From NCBI RefSeq assembly GCF_003259315.1, contig NZ_QLLT01000017.1:1-64000 (forward strand): a stretch of DNA of 64,000 bases, given 5' to 3'. Source of the DNA: Kitasatospora sp. SolWspMP-SS2h. Its GTDB lineage: Bacteria > Actinomycetota > Actinomycetes > Streptomycetales > Streptomycetaceae. Below, piece by piece: positions 39,160-48,214 of the stretch (positions within the stretch are counted from its first letter, which is position 1; each line of letters starts with the position of its first letter). A program made the position numbers and the translations under genes. The notes under the pieces were generated by a model. The model made no database searches. It was given only the letters and a program-made list of their open reading frames with translations, and had not been told where the DNA came from.

Positions 39160-40650
39160 TCACGCTGCGGGGGTGCGGCGCCGCTCGGCGGCGGCGTTCC
39201 AGAAGTGGTGCATGGCGTAGGTCCGCCACGGTCGCCAGGCTTCCGCGGCGACCGCTTCCGCGCCCGCGTGCCGCATCCCGGCCAGGATGGCCACATCGCC
39301 GGTGAGCAGCACATCCGGATCGCCCAGCGCCCGCATCCGGATGTAGCCGGCCGTCCACGGGCCGATGCCGCGCAGGCCGAGCAGTGCCCTCTCGGCCTCG
39401 TCCCGGTCGGCACCCGGGTCCAGGCGGACCGTGCCGTCGGCGAGCGCTCCGGTCACGGTGCGCAGGGTCGTGCGGCGCGAGTCCGGCATGCCGAGCTCGC
39501 CGAGTGCCGCCTCCGCGAGGACGCCAGCGTCGGGGAAGACACGTGTCAGCGTGCCGCTCGGTACGGCGAGCGGCCGGCCGTAGGCGCCGACCAGCGCGCT
39601 GCCCAGCTTCCGCGCGGCGGCGACCGACACCTGCTGACCCAGCACGGCTCGTACGGCGAGCTCGTGCGGATCGGCGGCGCCCGGGGCGCGCAGCCCGGGC
39701 CGCAGGGCGACCAGCGCGGCGAGCGCCGGATCGGAGCCCAGCCGCTCGGCGACCGCGTGGGGGTCGGCGTCCAGGTCGAACAGGCGGCGCATGCGCTGTG
39801 TGGCGGTGGTCAGGTCACGCAGGTCGGACAGGTGCAGACGGCACTCCAGCCAGCCGCCCGCCCCCGGCTTCTCGCCCACCTCGGCGATCCCCGTGCCGTG
39901 CGGCAGGGACAGAGTGCGCCGGTAGGTGCGACGGCCGCGCTCGCCGTCGATCTCCTCGATGCCGGTGATGGCGCGGGCGGCGAGGTGATCGAACACCTCG
40001 GTCGCGGCGTACGGGCCGCGGTAGGCCAGCCGCAGCGGCACCCCGGCCGCCCCGTTCACGACGCCCACCGACCCGAAGCGCGAGGAGCGTCCCGGCTTGG
40101 CGGCCCGCAGCTCGAGCGGGGTGACGGCGTAGATCTCGCGGATGGTGTCGTTGAACTGCCGCACACTGGCGAACCCGGCCGCGAACGCGATCTCGGCGGC
40201 CTGCATCGTCGTGGTCTGCAGCAGTATCCGCGCGGTGTGCGCCCGCTGGGCCCGGGCCAGAGCGATGGGACCGGCGCCGACCTCGGCGTTCAGCTGCCGC
40301 TGCACCTGGCGGGCGCTGTAGCCCAGCCGCGCCGCAAGGCCGGCGACGCCCTCGCGGTCGACCACGCCGTCGCCGATCAGCCGCATCGCGCGGCCGACCG
40401 CATCGGCGCGGCCGTTCCACGCGGCCGAGCCGGGCACGGCGTCCGGGCGGCAGCGCCGGCACGCCCGGAACCCGGAGCCCTGAGCGGCGGCCGCGGTGGG
40501 AAAGAAGCACACGTTCTGCCGCTTGGGTGTGGTGGCCGGGCAGCTGGGGCGGCAGTAGATCCCGGTCGTGGAGACGGCGAAGAAGAATTCGCCGTCGAAC
40601 CGGGCATCGCTGCTGCACACCGCCTCGTACATGCCGTCTTCGGTCGTCAC
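39160..40650 (-). CDS. AdaA-AlkA fusion: regulatory Ada plus 3-methyladenine DNA glycosylase
   Basis: 496 aa from GTG 40650. Residues ~1-85 are the Ada zinc domain (FFAVSTTGIYCRPSCPATTP, FRACRRCRP: four Cys). Residues ~85-185 are an AraC-type helix-turn-helix (LAARLGYSARQVQRQLNAEV, AEIAFAAGFASVRQFNDTIR, PLELRA). Residues ~200-290 are the AlkA N-terminal domain (LRLAYRGPYAATEVFDHLAA). Residues ~300-490 are the HhH-GPD glycosylase (ELAVRAVLGQQVSVAAARKL, LLGLRGIGPWTAGYIRMRAL, with the catalytic Asp in LLTGDVAILAG). One protein thus senses methyl phosphotriesters, activates transcription and excises alkylated bases. It is the first gene of the right-hand repair block. Confidence 0.93.
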   Translation of the reverse strand: MTTEDGMYEAVCSSDARFDGEFFFAVSTTGIYCRPSCPATTPKRQNVCFFPTAAAAQGSGFRACRRCRPDAVPGSAAWNGRADAVGRAMRLIGDGVVDREGVAGLAARLGYSARQVQRQLNAEVGAGPIALARAQRAHTARILLQTTTMQAAEIAFAAGFASVRQFNDTIREIYAVTPLELRAAKPGRSSRFGSVGVVNGAAGVPLRLAYRGPYAATEVFDHLAARAITGIEEIDGERGRRTYRRTLSLPHGTGIAEVGEKPGAGGWLECRLHLSDLRDLTTATQRMRRLFDLDADPHAVAERLGSDPALAALVALRPGLRAPGAADPHELAVRAVLGQQVSVAAARKLGSALVGAYGRPLAVPSGTLTRVFPDAGVLAEAALGELGMPDSRRTTLRTVTGALADGTVRLDPGADRDEAERALLGLRGIGPWTAGYIRMRALGDPDVLLTGDVAILAGMRHAGAEAVAAEAWRPWRTYAMHHFWNAAAERRRTPAA

Positions 40651-40916
40651 CCTTGCACTGTGCGCGGTCCCCTGCCACGGTGCTGGCGGAAAACGGACAC
40701 TGCGTTCGGTACCGTACGCGCCGGTCAGGTGCGCAGGCCCAGCGCAACCTCCTCGACCGGCTCCTCGGCCAGCTCCACCACTGCCTCCGAGGCCGCCGGC
40801 CGTTCGACGGACAGACCGCCTTCACCGTCCCGCACGGACTGGCCGCAGCGGCGGCCCAGCCATCGAAGGCAGGCCCGGTCCAGCCGCATGTCACAGCCTA
40901 GCGGCACACTGCGCGC
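40651..40916. other. Spacer between AdaA-AlkA and Imm21-like gene
   Basis: 266 bp that should hold the promoter of the alkylation-repair block (minus) and of the immunity gene (plus). A 54-codon minus-strand frame at 40725-40889 is possible but has no family resemblance. Confidence 0.4.
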
Positions 40917-41498
40917 ATGGGTTCTGATCAACATGCCGTACACGAGACCCTCGGCCTGGCCTGGGTCGAGTCCATGGGCGGTCCGCTGGTCGTCGTCCCG
41001 GTGTCGGCGCTCCACCAGTGGGGCGGCTGCACCGAGAACGGCATGGTCGCCGGTGGCGGTGATCAACCGGACGACTACGACCGTGCCTGCGAGGTCGAGG
41101 GCCTGGCCGAGGTGATCAGCTTGAGCGGCCACAGCACTGCTGCCGCGCTCGTGCTGGGCGACGAACCCTCCAGCACCTACTATCTCGCCGAGCAGCGGGC
41201 CTTCGTCCGCTGGCTCGCCGCAGACTCCGACGCCGAGTTGATCGCCGCCGCCCAGGCGGTGCTGAACGACCCGGCGACGCCGTGGGAGGACTGCGGGGTG
41301 TGGCGGACCGACGGTCCGGCCGTGCTGATGGACTCGGGCGAGGCCGGCAGCAGCCTCGGCGTGCCCTACCCCGACGGCCGGGGCCAGCCGGAGCAGGCCC
41401 CCGTGCATGTGCCTGCTGGGCACTGGAGGGTGCGCGTGTTCCACGACTGGTCCCGCGAATCCACCTGGGTCGGCGTCGTCCAGCTCCTCCCGGCTTGA
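40917..41498 (+). CDS. Imm21-like immunity protein
   Basis: 193 aa, ATG 40917 (MGSDQHAVHETLGLAWVESM). The blocks GGPLVVVPVSALHQWGGCTE, DYDRACEVEGLAEVISLSG, ALVLGDEPSSTYYLAEQRAF and GHWRVRVFHDWSRESTWVGVVQ (written in parts: GHWRVRVFHDW, ESTWVGVVQ) match the general look of the Imm21 family. Those proteins protect cells from polymorphic toxins. No toxin gene with secretion signals is adjacent, so it is an orphan immunity gene. Confidence 0.75.
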   Translation: MGSDQHAVHETLGLAWVESMGGPLVVVPVSALHQWGGCTENGMVAGGGDQPDDYDRACEVEGLAEVISLSGHSTAAALVLGDEPSSTYYLAEQRAFVRWLAADSDAELIAAAQAVLNDPATPWEDCGVWRTDGPAVLMDSGEAGSSLGVPYPDGRGQPEQAPVHVPAGHWRVRVFHDWSRESTWVGVVQLLPA

Positions 41499-41544
41499 CG
41501 CCCTACCGACCCGAAACGGTAGGGTCCGGCGCTCGTTGGTCCGG

Positions 41545-41960
41545 GCGTGACGGATCTGGTCGGGGATGCGCGGCGGCTGTCGCCGGAGGCCGGGAAGCGC
41601 TGGTGTCCAGGACCCGTGGCCGGCGGGCGGGCGAACACCAGGCGCTGGATCAGGACCGGCAGCAGTGCGGGCGGCAGGCCCTGACCGGCCACCGTCCCGA
41701 AGACCTAGGCTTGGGTGGGCAGTTGTGGACCCGCGCGATCGTCGGCGACCTCATCGCCCTGCTGTACCGGGTGCGGCTGACCGAGCAGGGCGTGGGCAAG
41801 TACCTCGAGCGCTGGGGGCTGTCGTTCCAGCGCCCGGACAAGCGCGCGGTCGAGCGGAACCCGGAGGCGGTCCGCGACCGGTGTGAGGTGAGGTGGCCGG
41901 CGATCCGCGAGACGGCCCGAGCCGAAGGCGCCGAGGTGCTGTTCGCCGATCAGACTCGAC
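41545..41960 (+). pseudogene. IS630-family transposase, N-terminal half
   Basis: The readable parts are QLWTRAIVGDLIALLYRVRL, TEQGVGKYLERWGLSFQRPD, KRAVERNPEAVRDRCEVRWP and ETARAEGAEVLFADQT. These are the linker and the first catalytic strand (EVLFADQ, usually followed by TG) of IS630 transposases. The upstream HTH part is frameshifted and the catalytic C-terminal half is replaced by an IS5-type element. Confidence 0.8.
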
Positions 41961-42042
41961 GTAGGGCGTCCGCCAGTAGGTCATCGGATGCGTGGGCTTC
42001 GCGGGCGGGTGCCCCAGCGGTGGAGGATCCAGGCTCGGCGGA

Positions 42043-42906
42043 TCAGGCAGCGGACCGTGACGACGGTGGCGGCCACAAGGCGAGGAGGAAGTCGACGGCC
42101 GCTTTCCGGCGTCCGGTGCAGCGTCGGAGTTTGCCGAAGTCGTTCATCCGGGAGTTCGTGCGCTCGACGACCCGTCGGCCGCCGGTCTGGATCGGGGTCT
42201 TCGCACCGCGCGGGGCGATGCGGGCGTCGATCCGCCGGCCGGCCGGGTCGTCGTGGACGATCCGGTAGTCGTAGCCGGCGTCCAGGGCGAGGCGCGGATG
42301 CTCGGGCAACGGCCCGAGGGCCTGTTCGAGGGCGGTGGTGCGGTCGAGGGTGGCGGACGGCAGAGTGTGGTCGCGGGCATTGGCCGGTGTCGGCTCGGTG
42401 ACCAGGGGGATACCGGAGCCGTCGGTCAACTGCGAGCGTTTCAGAACGAGTTTGGCGCGGTCGACCGGGATCCTGCCGGCGCGTTCACCGCCGGAGGGCG
42501 CCTTGGTGATGCAGCCGCCGGCGTTCAGGCGGCCGAGTTCGAGGCCGATCATGCGGTCGTGGGCGGCGAGTACGAGCAGCCGCAGGCTCTCCATCACGCC
42601 GGCTGCGATCCGCTCGTCGCGGCGTCGGCGCAAGCTGGTGGCCGAGCAGTGCTCGTCGGCGGCGCGTTCGTGTCCGCAGCCGAAGACCGGGACCCGCACC
42701 AGCCGGTCGAAGACGACGGCGTCGCTGATCCGCGGGTTGTGGCAGCCCGGCGGGTGCCGGTCCTCGCGCACGGGCAGGAGTGCGAGGAACTGGTCGCGGA
42801 TCGGGTCGGGAATGCATGAGGGGACGGCAGGCGCGGATCCTCCGATGATCATGAAGCGTAGAGAGCTCCATGGTCGGGCGAACCGTGCCTGCCCTGCTGC
42901 CGGCAC
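42043..42906 (-). CDS. IS5-family transposase, probably inactive
   Basis: The most likely start is the ATG at 42850-42848 (MIIGGSAPAVPSCIPDPIRD), giving ~270 aa. Family blocks: DRMIGLELGRLNAGGCITKA, PSGGERAGRIPVDRAKLVLK, RSQLTDGSGIPLVTEPTPAN, LALDAGYDYRIVHDDPAGRR and VVERTNSRMNDFGKLRRCTG with the final Glu. Relatives have Asp where this protein has Gly in NAGGCITKAP (normally DGCITKAP), so the first catalytic residue is missing. The frame is otherwise open. Confidence 0.75.
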   Translation of the reverse strand: MPAAGQARFARPWSSLRFMIIGGSAPAVPSCIPDPIRDQFLALLPVREDRHPPGCHNPRISDAVVFDRLVRVPVFGCGHERAADEHCSATSLRRRRDERIAAGVMESLRLLVLAAHDRMIGLELGRLNAGGCITKAPSGGERAGRIPVDRAKLVLKRSQLTDGSGIPLVTEPTPANARDHTLPSATLDRTTALEQALGPLPEHPRLALDAGYDYRIVHDDPAGRRIDARIAPRGAKTPIQTGGRRVVERTNSRMNDFGKLRRCTGRRKAAVDFLLALWPPPSSRSAA

Positions 42907-43222
42907 CTACCGGCGGACGCCCTGGGACGACCGGTGCCCGTCACCCGGGCACGCGGCTGCCGTGCCCGGTGTCCGGCCGGGTCGCTTCGGCCGGGCAGGT
43001 ACCGCGCCCGGCCGGGAGCAGGAGGGGTGGCCGGGGTACGGGGCGTTCGCACGGCAGCGGCGGCTGGAGCCGGCCCCCGAGAATCCGGTGGCCGGAATGG
43101 CCATGCGTGCGCGAGCACCGATGCGCCGTGATCCGAGAGTTGCTTCTCCCGCGTAACCCGGTGGGCCGTCAGCGCGTGGTACTGGCGACATCGTTACGGC
43201 ACGGGGGCACGGGGGCGGCGGC
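42907..43222. other. Spacer between IS5-type element and SigE-type sigma gene
   Basis: No gene seen. The right edge presumably carries the sigma promoter; I see no convincing consensus. Confidence 0.4.
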
Positions 43223-43735
43223 ATGGAGCAGGGGCTCGAGTTCGAGCGGTTCGCGAGCAGCCGGGCCCACCGACTCTTCCAGGTCGCCTACCTGATGTGC
43301 GGGGACTGGCACCAGGCCCAGGACCTGGTGCAGACCACGCTGGCGAAGATGTTCTCGGTCTGGGGCCGGCTGCGGCGCGGTGCCGACGACGGGCCCACGA
43401 TCGACGCCTACGCCCGAAAGGTGCTGCTGCGCACCTACCTCTCGCAGAAGCGGCTGCGGAAGTCGTCCGAGATCGTCACCGCCGATCTGCCGGAGCAGGC
43501 GTCCGCCCCGAGTGACGGCGGCGAACTGCGACTGGTCATGGTGGCCGCGCTCAACAAACTTCCGCCCCGCAACCGGGCGGTGGTGGTGCTGCGCTATCTG
43601 GAGGACCACAGCATCGAGGCCGTGGCCGACATGCTCGGCACTTCCCCCGGTGCCGTGAAGAGCCTCAACTTCCGTTCGCTGGCCAAGCTGCGAGAGATCC
43701 TGGGCGAGGACCACGAGGCCCTCTTCCACTCCTGA
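43223..43735 (+). CDS. SigE-family ECF sigma factor
   Basis: 170 aa, ATG 43223 (MEQGLEFERFASSRAHRLFQ). Region 2: VAYLMCGDWHQAQDLVQTTL, AKMFSVWGRLRR, YARKVLLRTYLSQKRLRK. Region 4: LPPRNRAVVVLRYLEDHSIE, AVADMLGTSPGAVKSLNFRS, LAKLREILGED. This is the streptomycete 'SigE family' (ECF group with a membrane-protein partner downstream). It is followed 42 bp later by a one-pass membrane protein that is probably its regulator. Confidence 0.9.
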   Translation: MEQGLEFERFASSRAHRLFQVAYLMCGDWHQAQDLVQTTLAKMFSVWGRLRRGADDGPTIDAYARKVLLRTYLSQKRLRKSSEIVTADLPEQASAPSDGGELRLVMVAALNKLPPRNRAVVVLRYLEDHSIEAVADMLGTSPGAVKSLNFRSLAKLREILGEDHEALFHS

Positions 43736-43777
43736 CCGACCCACCGACCTTCCCAGCCGACAACGAGGAACCAGGCC

Positions 43778-44620
43778 ATGGACCTTGAGCACGATCTGAG
43801 CCGCCTGCTCGGCGAGAGCGTCGACGGCCTCGCCTCACCGGTCGACGCCATCGTCGCCGAGGCGGGAGTACAGGGCCGCAGGCTCCGCCGCCGCCGTCGC
43901 CTGCGGATCGCCGGTGCCACCGCGGTGGTGGCCGCTCTGGCCATCGCGGGCGCGGTCGCAGTGCCCCGTCCGGTCGGCGGCCCGGCGGTCACCGGCACGC
44001 CGCCTGCCGCCACCACCACCGTCGCGGCGCCCAGTCCGGTGACGGCGGCGGTGACGGTGCCGGTCACCGCCGAGGCGATGCTCAAGGTCCTGGCCGACCT
44101 GCTGCCCCCCGGCGGGAAGCTCGGCAAGTTCCGGCCGGGCCCCTTCGAGTGGACCCGGGCCGCCGCGACCGACTTCACGGTGGAGTACGACGACGGCCGG
44201 GGCGCCGCCCACGTCTACGTCGTGCTGAGCCCTCCCGATCCGAAGGGCGCGTCGTGGAACTGCGATCAGGTGGACCTGACCGACCGCGGCGCCCGCCCCG
44301 GGGGGGCCGAACCGGCCGGCTGCACCAGCACCACCGATGCCGTGGGAACCGTGTTCAGCGCCGTCACCGGTGTGGGCTCCGACGGGGGCTACTACTTCCG
44401 GAAGGTCCGCCTGGAGCGGGTCGACGGGACGTCCGTCGACCTCGTCGTGGGCAACGGCCCGGCCCCGTCGCCGGAGCACCCGTTCGGCCTGGCCAGCCGT
44501 CCTACCCCTCCGCTCACCACGGCCGCCTGGCAGGCCATCGTCCGTGATCCTGCCTGGCGGACCGAAGTCCCCGCCACCACCGCCGAAGCCGGCGCAGCCC
44601 TGGCCGCCACGTTGCGCTGA
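43778..44620 (+). CDS. Single-pass membrane protein, partner of the SigE-family sigma
   Basis: 280 aa. A ~45-residue cytoplasmic N-terminus (MDLEHDLSRLLGESVDGLAS ... RRLRRRRRLRI) precedes one membrane helix (GATAVVAALAIAGAVAVP), a Thr/Ala/Pro-rich linker and an extracytoplasmic domain with two Cys (SWNCDQVDLTD, AGCTSTTDAVG). This topology is the one found behind SigE-family sigma genes, where the protein is thought to bind or regulate the sigma factor. No zinc-binding anti-sigma motif is seen. Confidence 0.8.
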   Translation: MDLEHDLSRLLGESVDGLASPVDAIVAEAGVQGRRLRRRRRLRIAGATAVVAALAIAGAVAVPRPVGGPAVTGTPPAATTTVAAPSPVTAAVTVPVTAEAMLKVLADLLPPGGKLGKFRPGPFEWTRAAATDFTVEYDDGRGAAHVYVVLSPPDPKGASWNCDQVDLTDRGARPGGAEPAGCTSTTDAVGTVFSAVTGVGSDGGYYFRKVRLERVDGTSVDLVVGNGPAPSPEHPFGLASRPTPPLTTAAWQAIVRDPAWRTEVPATTAEAGAALAATLR

Positions 44621-45155
44621 CCACGCGTCGGTCCCCCCTTCAGAAGGTGCGCGGTCAGGAGACTCCGCGGCTCGCGGGCAGCATCACCGGGTGATGTCCG
44701 GGGCTGCGCGTCCCGGCTCCGGGGCCCCGCTGCGGCCGTGTCCGCCGAACTCCTGGCGTGCGGCGCGCAGTCGCGACGGCCGCGATCCGCGATCGGCACC
44801 CTGGTCGGAGCACGAACGTCGCGCCCGTTCGAGACCCGTCGGTGAGCGAGGTCTCCGGGTCGCCCGGCCACCGCGGGAGCGCGCGGATCACGTCCCGGGC
44901 GCGGACGGCGCAGGTGCGGACGGAGCCCGTGATCCGCAGCCGCCGCCGTCGGGGAGCACGGGACCGGGCGGTCGGCGAGCGGGTGGCGCGTCCCCTCCCC
45001 ACCGCTCCGGGCGGGGTCCGTCCCGTCCGTGCGGCAGGGCCGGACGGCGGATCCTGCGGCCGGGGTCCGGGTGTCGTGCGACCGCCGCCGGGCCGGGCCC
45101 GGATAGTGGGGTGGTCCGCTCCGGCGCGAGGCCGGCCGATTCCGGGAGCCGGCTC
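44621..45155. other. Intergenic, no gene seen
   Basis: 535 bp of very GC-rich sequence upstream of an MFS gene. Frames in both directions are Arg/Pro/Gly-rich and have no ribosome binding sites. No repeat or strong hairpin was found. Confidence 0.5.
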
Positions 45156-46742
45156 ATGACACGCACGACCGGGGCACGGCGCGACGGGGCCGGAAGCTAC
45201 TCGGAGCACCGGTGGAAGGCGCTCACCGGCATGTGCGTCGCCGCCGGCCTGGTGTGGCTGACGTTCGCCGACTTCGCCGTGGCCGTACCGACGATCTCCG
45301 ACGAGCTGGCGGTGTCGCTGCCCGACCTCCAGTGGGCCAACAACGCGTTCAGCCTCTCGGCCGGCGCCCTGGTGCTGGCGGCCGGGCGCCTCGGCGACGT
45401 GTACGGGCGCAAACGGACCCTGGAGATCGGCCTGGCGATCATCGGGGCGCTCTCGCTGGTCTTCGCGTTCGCCCCCGGCGCCACCGGCCTGATCGTGGGC
45501 CGGGCGGCGATGGGAGTGGGTGCGGCGCTGATCCTGCCGGCCACGCTGGCGCTGATCCCGCCGATGTTCCCACCGGACGAACAACCGCGGGCGTTCGGCG
45601 CCTGGATGGCGGTCGCCTGGGTCGGCCAGGCCGCCGGACCGGCGGTCGGCGGCATCCTGACGGGCCTGTTCGGCTGGCGGTCGACCTTCTGGATCGACGC
45701 CCCGCTGGCTCTGGCCGCCCTGTGGCTCGTGCGCCGCGCGGCGGTCGAGTCCACGGACCCGAACGCCTCCCGGCACATCGACCTGCCGGGGGTCCTCGTC
45801 AGCGCCCTGGCCGCGTTCTGCCTGCTCTACGGGTGCACGGCCGGGCAGGAGAAGGGCTTCGGCGATCCGGTGATCATCGCGCTGCTCGTCGGCTCCGCGG
45901 TGCTGGCCGCGCTCTTCGTCCTGCTGCAGAAGCGGGTCCGCGAGCCGCTGATCGACCTGCGGCTCTTCTCGTCCCGGCCGTTCTGCGGCGCGCTGGTCGC
46001 CAACTCGGTCATGAACATCGTCTTCTCGGGCATCAGCTTCCTGCTCACCCTCTACCTGCAGGAGGTCCGCGGCTACGGCCCGATCGCCGCCGGACTCCTG
46101 CTGCTGCCCTCCACCGCGACCATCCTGCTGCTCAACTCCTACGGCGGCCGGTTCTCCGTCCGACGCGGCCCCCGGCTGCCGGTCGTGATCGGCGCGCTGC
46201 TGCTGGGCACCGGCGCACTGGTGGTCTCGACCATCGGACAGCACTACACGTACGCCGTCCTGGCCGCCGGGCTGCTGGTGCTCGGCACCGGCCTGGGCCT
46301 CATGTCGATCCCGCTCTCCAACACCGCCGTGGCCGGGCCGCCCGAGGAACTCGCGGGCACCGCCTCCGGCATGTTCAAGGTGACCAGCATGCTGGGCGGC
46401 GCGTTCGGCGTCGCCGCCCTGGTGGCCGTCCAGCAGGGGATCGAGACCAACCAGGCGACCGACCGGGCGAAGGCCGCCGGGCTCTCCGACCGGGACGTGC
46501 AGCAGCTCGGCAACGCCGTCACCGACTCCAGACTCGCCTCCCGGATCCTCGCCTCCGTGGACCGGCCCACCCAGGACGCCATCACCGCCGCCTTCCACGA
46601 GATCCAGGCGATCGCCACCGGCCGGACCATCGCCCTGGCCGGGCTGCTCGCCATCGTCATGGGCCTCACCCTGCCCCTGGTGTGGCGCGAGCGGCCCGCA
46701 CCGGACGAGGCGGCCGGCCGCAAGGACACCGCGGCGGCCTGA
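45156..46742 (+). CDS. MFS drug exporter, DHA2 (14-TMS) family
   Basis: 528 aa from ATG 45156. Family signatures: FADFAVAVPTISDELAVSLP, LQWANNAFSLSAGALVLAAG, RLGDVYGRKRTLEIGLA (motif A) and GWRSTFWIDAPLALAALWLV, plus about 14 hydrophobic segments and a 60-residue soluble loop near the C-terminus (VQQLGNAVTDSRLASRILAS). Likely a proton-driven multidrug exporter. No regulator gene is adjacent. Confidence 0.9.
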   Translation: MTRTTGARRDGAGSYSEHRWKALTGMCVAAGLVWLTFADFAVAVPTISDELAVSLPDLQWANNAFSLSAGALVLAAGRLGDVYGRKRTLEIGLAIIGALSLVFAFAPGATGLIVGRAAMGVGAALILPATLALIPPMFPPDEQPRAFGAWMAVAWVGQAAGPAVGGILTGLFGWRSTFWIDAPLALAALWLVRRAAVESTDPNASRHIDLPGVLVSALAAFCLLYGCTAGQEKGFGDPVIIALLVGSAVLAALFVLLQKRVREPLIDLRLFSSRPFCGALVANSVMNIVFSGISFLLTLYLQEVRGYGPIAAGLLLLPSTATILLLNSYGGRFSVRRGPRLPVVIGALLLGTGALVVSTIGQHYTYAVLAAGLLVLGTGLGLMSIPLSNTAVAGPPEELAGTASGMFKVTSMLGGAFGVAALVAVQQGIETNQATDRAKAAGLSDRDVQQLGNAVTDSRLASRILASVDRPTQDAITAAFHEIQAIATGRTIALAGLLAIVMGLTLPLVWRERPAPDEAAGRKDTAAA

Positions 46743-46815
46743 ACGGGCTCCGGACGGAACACGGCCCGGCAGTCCCGGAACGCCCTCACGGCACCCGGCC
46801 GCCTCGCCGGCCGCT

Positions 46816-47190
46816 CGCGCAGTGGCCGCCGGACGCGTCGGAGCCGTCCCGTCACCGGGTCTCGAACCCGCCCGAGGACACCCCGGTCGAGGAACTCGTG
46901 CGGCGCGCCAAGATCCGCCGGCGGATCGAGCACGACTACCGCGAGCTGAAGACCGTTCTCGGCCCGGACCGCTTCGGGGGCCGTTCCCGGAGGGGGTGGC
47001 ACCGGCACGTCACGCGCGTCACCGCGGCCCACTTCTTCGTGACGTTGACCCGGAGCCGCCCCGAAGTCCCTGCTCGGGCATGACCTTCCACCAGGCCGTC
47101 AGGACACTTCGACAGCTCCTGGCGACCTGGAACGGGCCGTGCCCGACCCGCCACCGCCCCGCCCCCGTAGCAGGTCCAACCCCGACCTGG
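46816..47190 (+). pseudogene. IS701-family transposase, C-terminal fragment
   Basis: LAQWPPDASEPSRHRVSNPP, EDTPVEELVRRAKIRRRIEH, DYRELKTVLGPDRFGGRSRR, GWHRHVTRVTAAHFFVTLTR then a frameshift, with GMTFHQAVRTLRQLLATWNG in the next frame. The catalytic Glu region RIEHDYRELK is present, the first two Asp blocks are absent. A decayed remnant. Confidence 0.85.
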
Positions 47191-47347
47191 CGGAGCACTA
47201 CCGGTTGCCCGGGCCGGCGCCGCCGGTGTCGTCCGGCTGGCCTCCTCCCGGGCCGGGCGGTACCGGCAGGAGTCCGGACGGCCGGACCGGGCATGCGCTG
47301 CCTCACGGGCACGGCGGGACGGGTCCGGGAAGCAGGAGGAAGCGACG

Positions 47348-48064
47348 TTGGAAGAAGAGCGGAAGAAGCGGCGCCGCCAGGCCCCCGCCGCCCCCGGCAG
47401 GGGTTCCGGCGGGGGGAGTGCCCGCCCGGGACGGGGAGGTTCCCCCGCGCACCTGCCGGACGGGCTGGTCCGTCTGGCCCTGTACCTCGGCTACGGCGCG
47501 TTCTGGGTGCTGGGCTCCCGGCTGCTCCTCGGTCACGGGATCTGGAGCGCCCTGGTCGCGGTCGGCGCGCTGGCCGGCGCGGTGGCCCTGTGGTTCGTCC
47601 CCTCGTGGTGGCGGCGGGCACGCCGTCGCGAGGGCGGCTGGTCGCCTCCCGCCGGAGGTCCGCGCGGTCCCCGCGGCGGCCGGACGGGGCCGGGCTCGCG
47701 GCGCCCGCCGCTCCCGCCGCGGCCCCGGGCGGGGCAGCGTCCGCAGCCCGGCCAGGTCTGGTACGCGTACGTCCCCTACGAAGAGGGGGACGGGGGCAAG
47801 GACCGGCCCTGCCTGGTCGTCGGCGCGGGACCGACGGGGGCGACCGTCCTGAAGATCACCAGCCAGGACAAGGGCGACTTCCCCGAGCACTACTGGCCGA
47901 TCGACAACACGGGGTGGAACCGTTCGGGGCACGAGAGCAGTTGGCTCCAGAACCACACGCCGCTGCGCGTGCCCTACGACGGGTTCCGCCGTCCGCTGGG
48001 GCTCTGCCCGGCCGACCTGTGGCGTGAGGTCACCGACCGCCTCGACCTGTCGGCGGCCCGCTGA
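47348..48064 (+). CDS. Membrane protein with PemK/MazF-like domain
   Basis: 238 aa from TTG 47348 (GGAGGAAG upstream). The Arg/Gly/Pro-rich N-terminus is followed by two hydrophobic segments (LVRLALYLGYGAFWVLGSRL; WSALVAVGALAGAVALWFVP). A basic linker leads to a C-terminal domain that starts PQPGQVWYAYVPYEEGDGGK, DRPCLVVGAGPTGATVLKIT, SQDKGDFPEHYWPID. That is the SH3-like barrel of PemK/MazF RNases (G-x-V-W...; K-x-RPxLVV; T-S-x-x). No antitoxin gene is adjacent, and membrane fusion is unusual for a toxin. Confidence 0.75.
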   Translation: MEEERKKRRRQAPAAPGRGSGGGSARPGRGGSPAHLPDGLVRLALYLGYGAFWVLGSRLLLGHGIWSALVAVGALAGAVALWFVPSWWRRARRREGGWSPPAGGPRGPRGGRTGPGSRRPPLPPRPRAGQRPQPGQVWYAYVPYEEGDGGKDRPCLVVGAGPTGATVLKITSQDKGDFPEHYWPIDNTGWNRSGHESSWLQNHTPLRVPYDGFRRPLGLCPADLWREVTDRLDLSAAR

Positions 48065-48073
48065 CCCGGGCCC

Positions 48074-48108
48074 GGTCCGGGCGGCCCGCCGGTCGGGCCG
48101 CCCGGACC
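48074..48108. terminator. GC hairpin between convergent genes
   Basis: A perfect 15-bp stem GGTCCGGGCGGCCCG / CGGGCCGCCCGGACC with loop CCGGT lies 9 bases after the PemK-like gene. The antiporter gene ends at 48215 from the other side. Confidence 0.8.
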
Positions 48109-48214
48109 GCCGGAACACGAAAGGGGATCCGGGACCGGCGCTGCGCGCTCCGGCGGGGGACCGGTGCCGTCCGCGGGCGTCGTCGCGGGGCGAGCGCGGG
48201 TTCGACCGCCCTCG

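Noticed and set aside
44621..45155. Coding frames between the sigma partner and the MFS gene
   Set aside because: No start with a ribosome binding site and only low-complexity Arg/Pro/Gly translation; likely non-coding.
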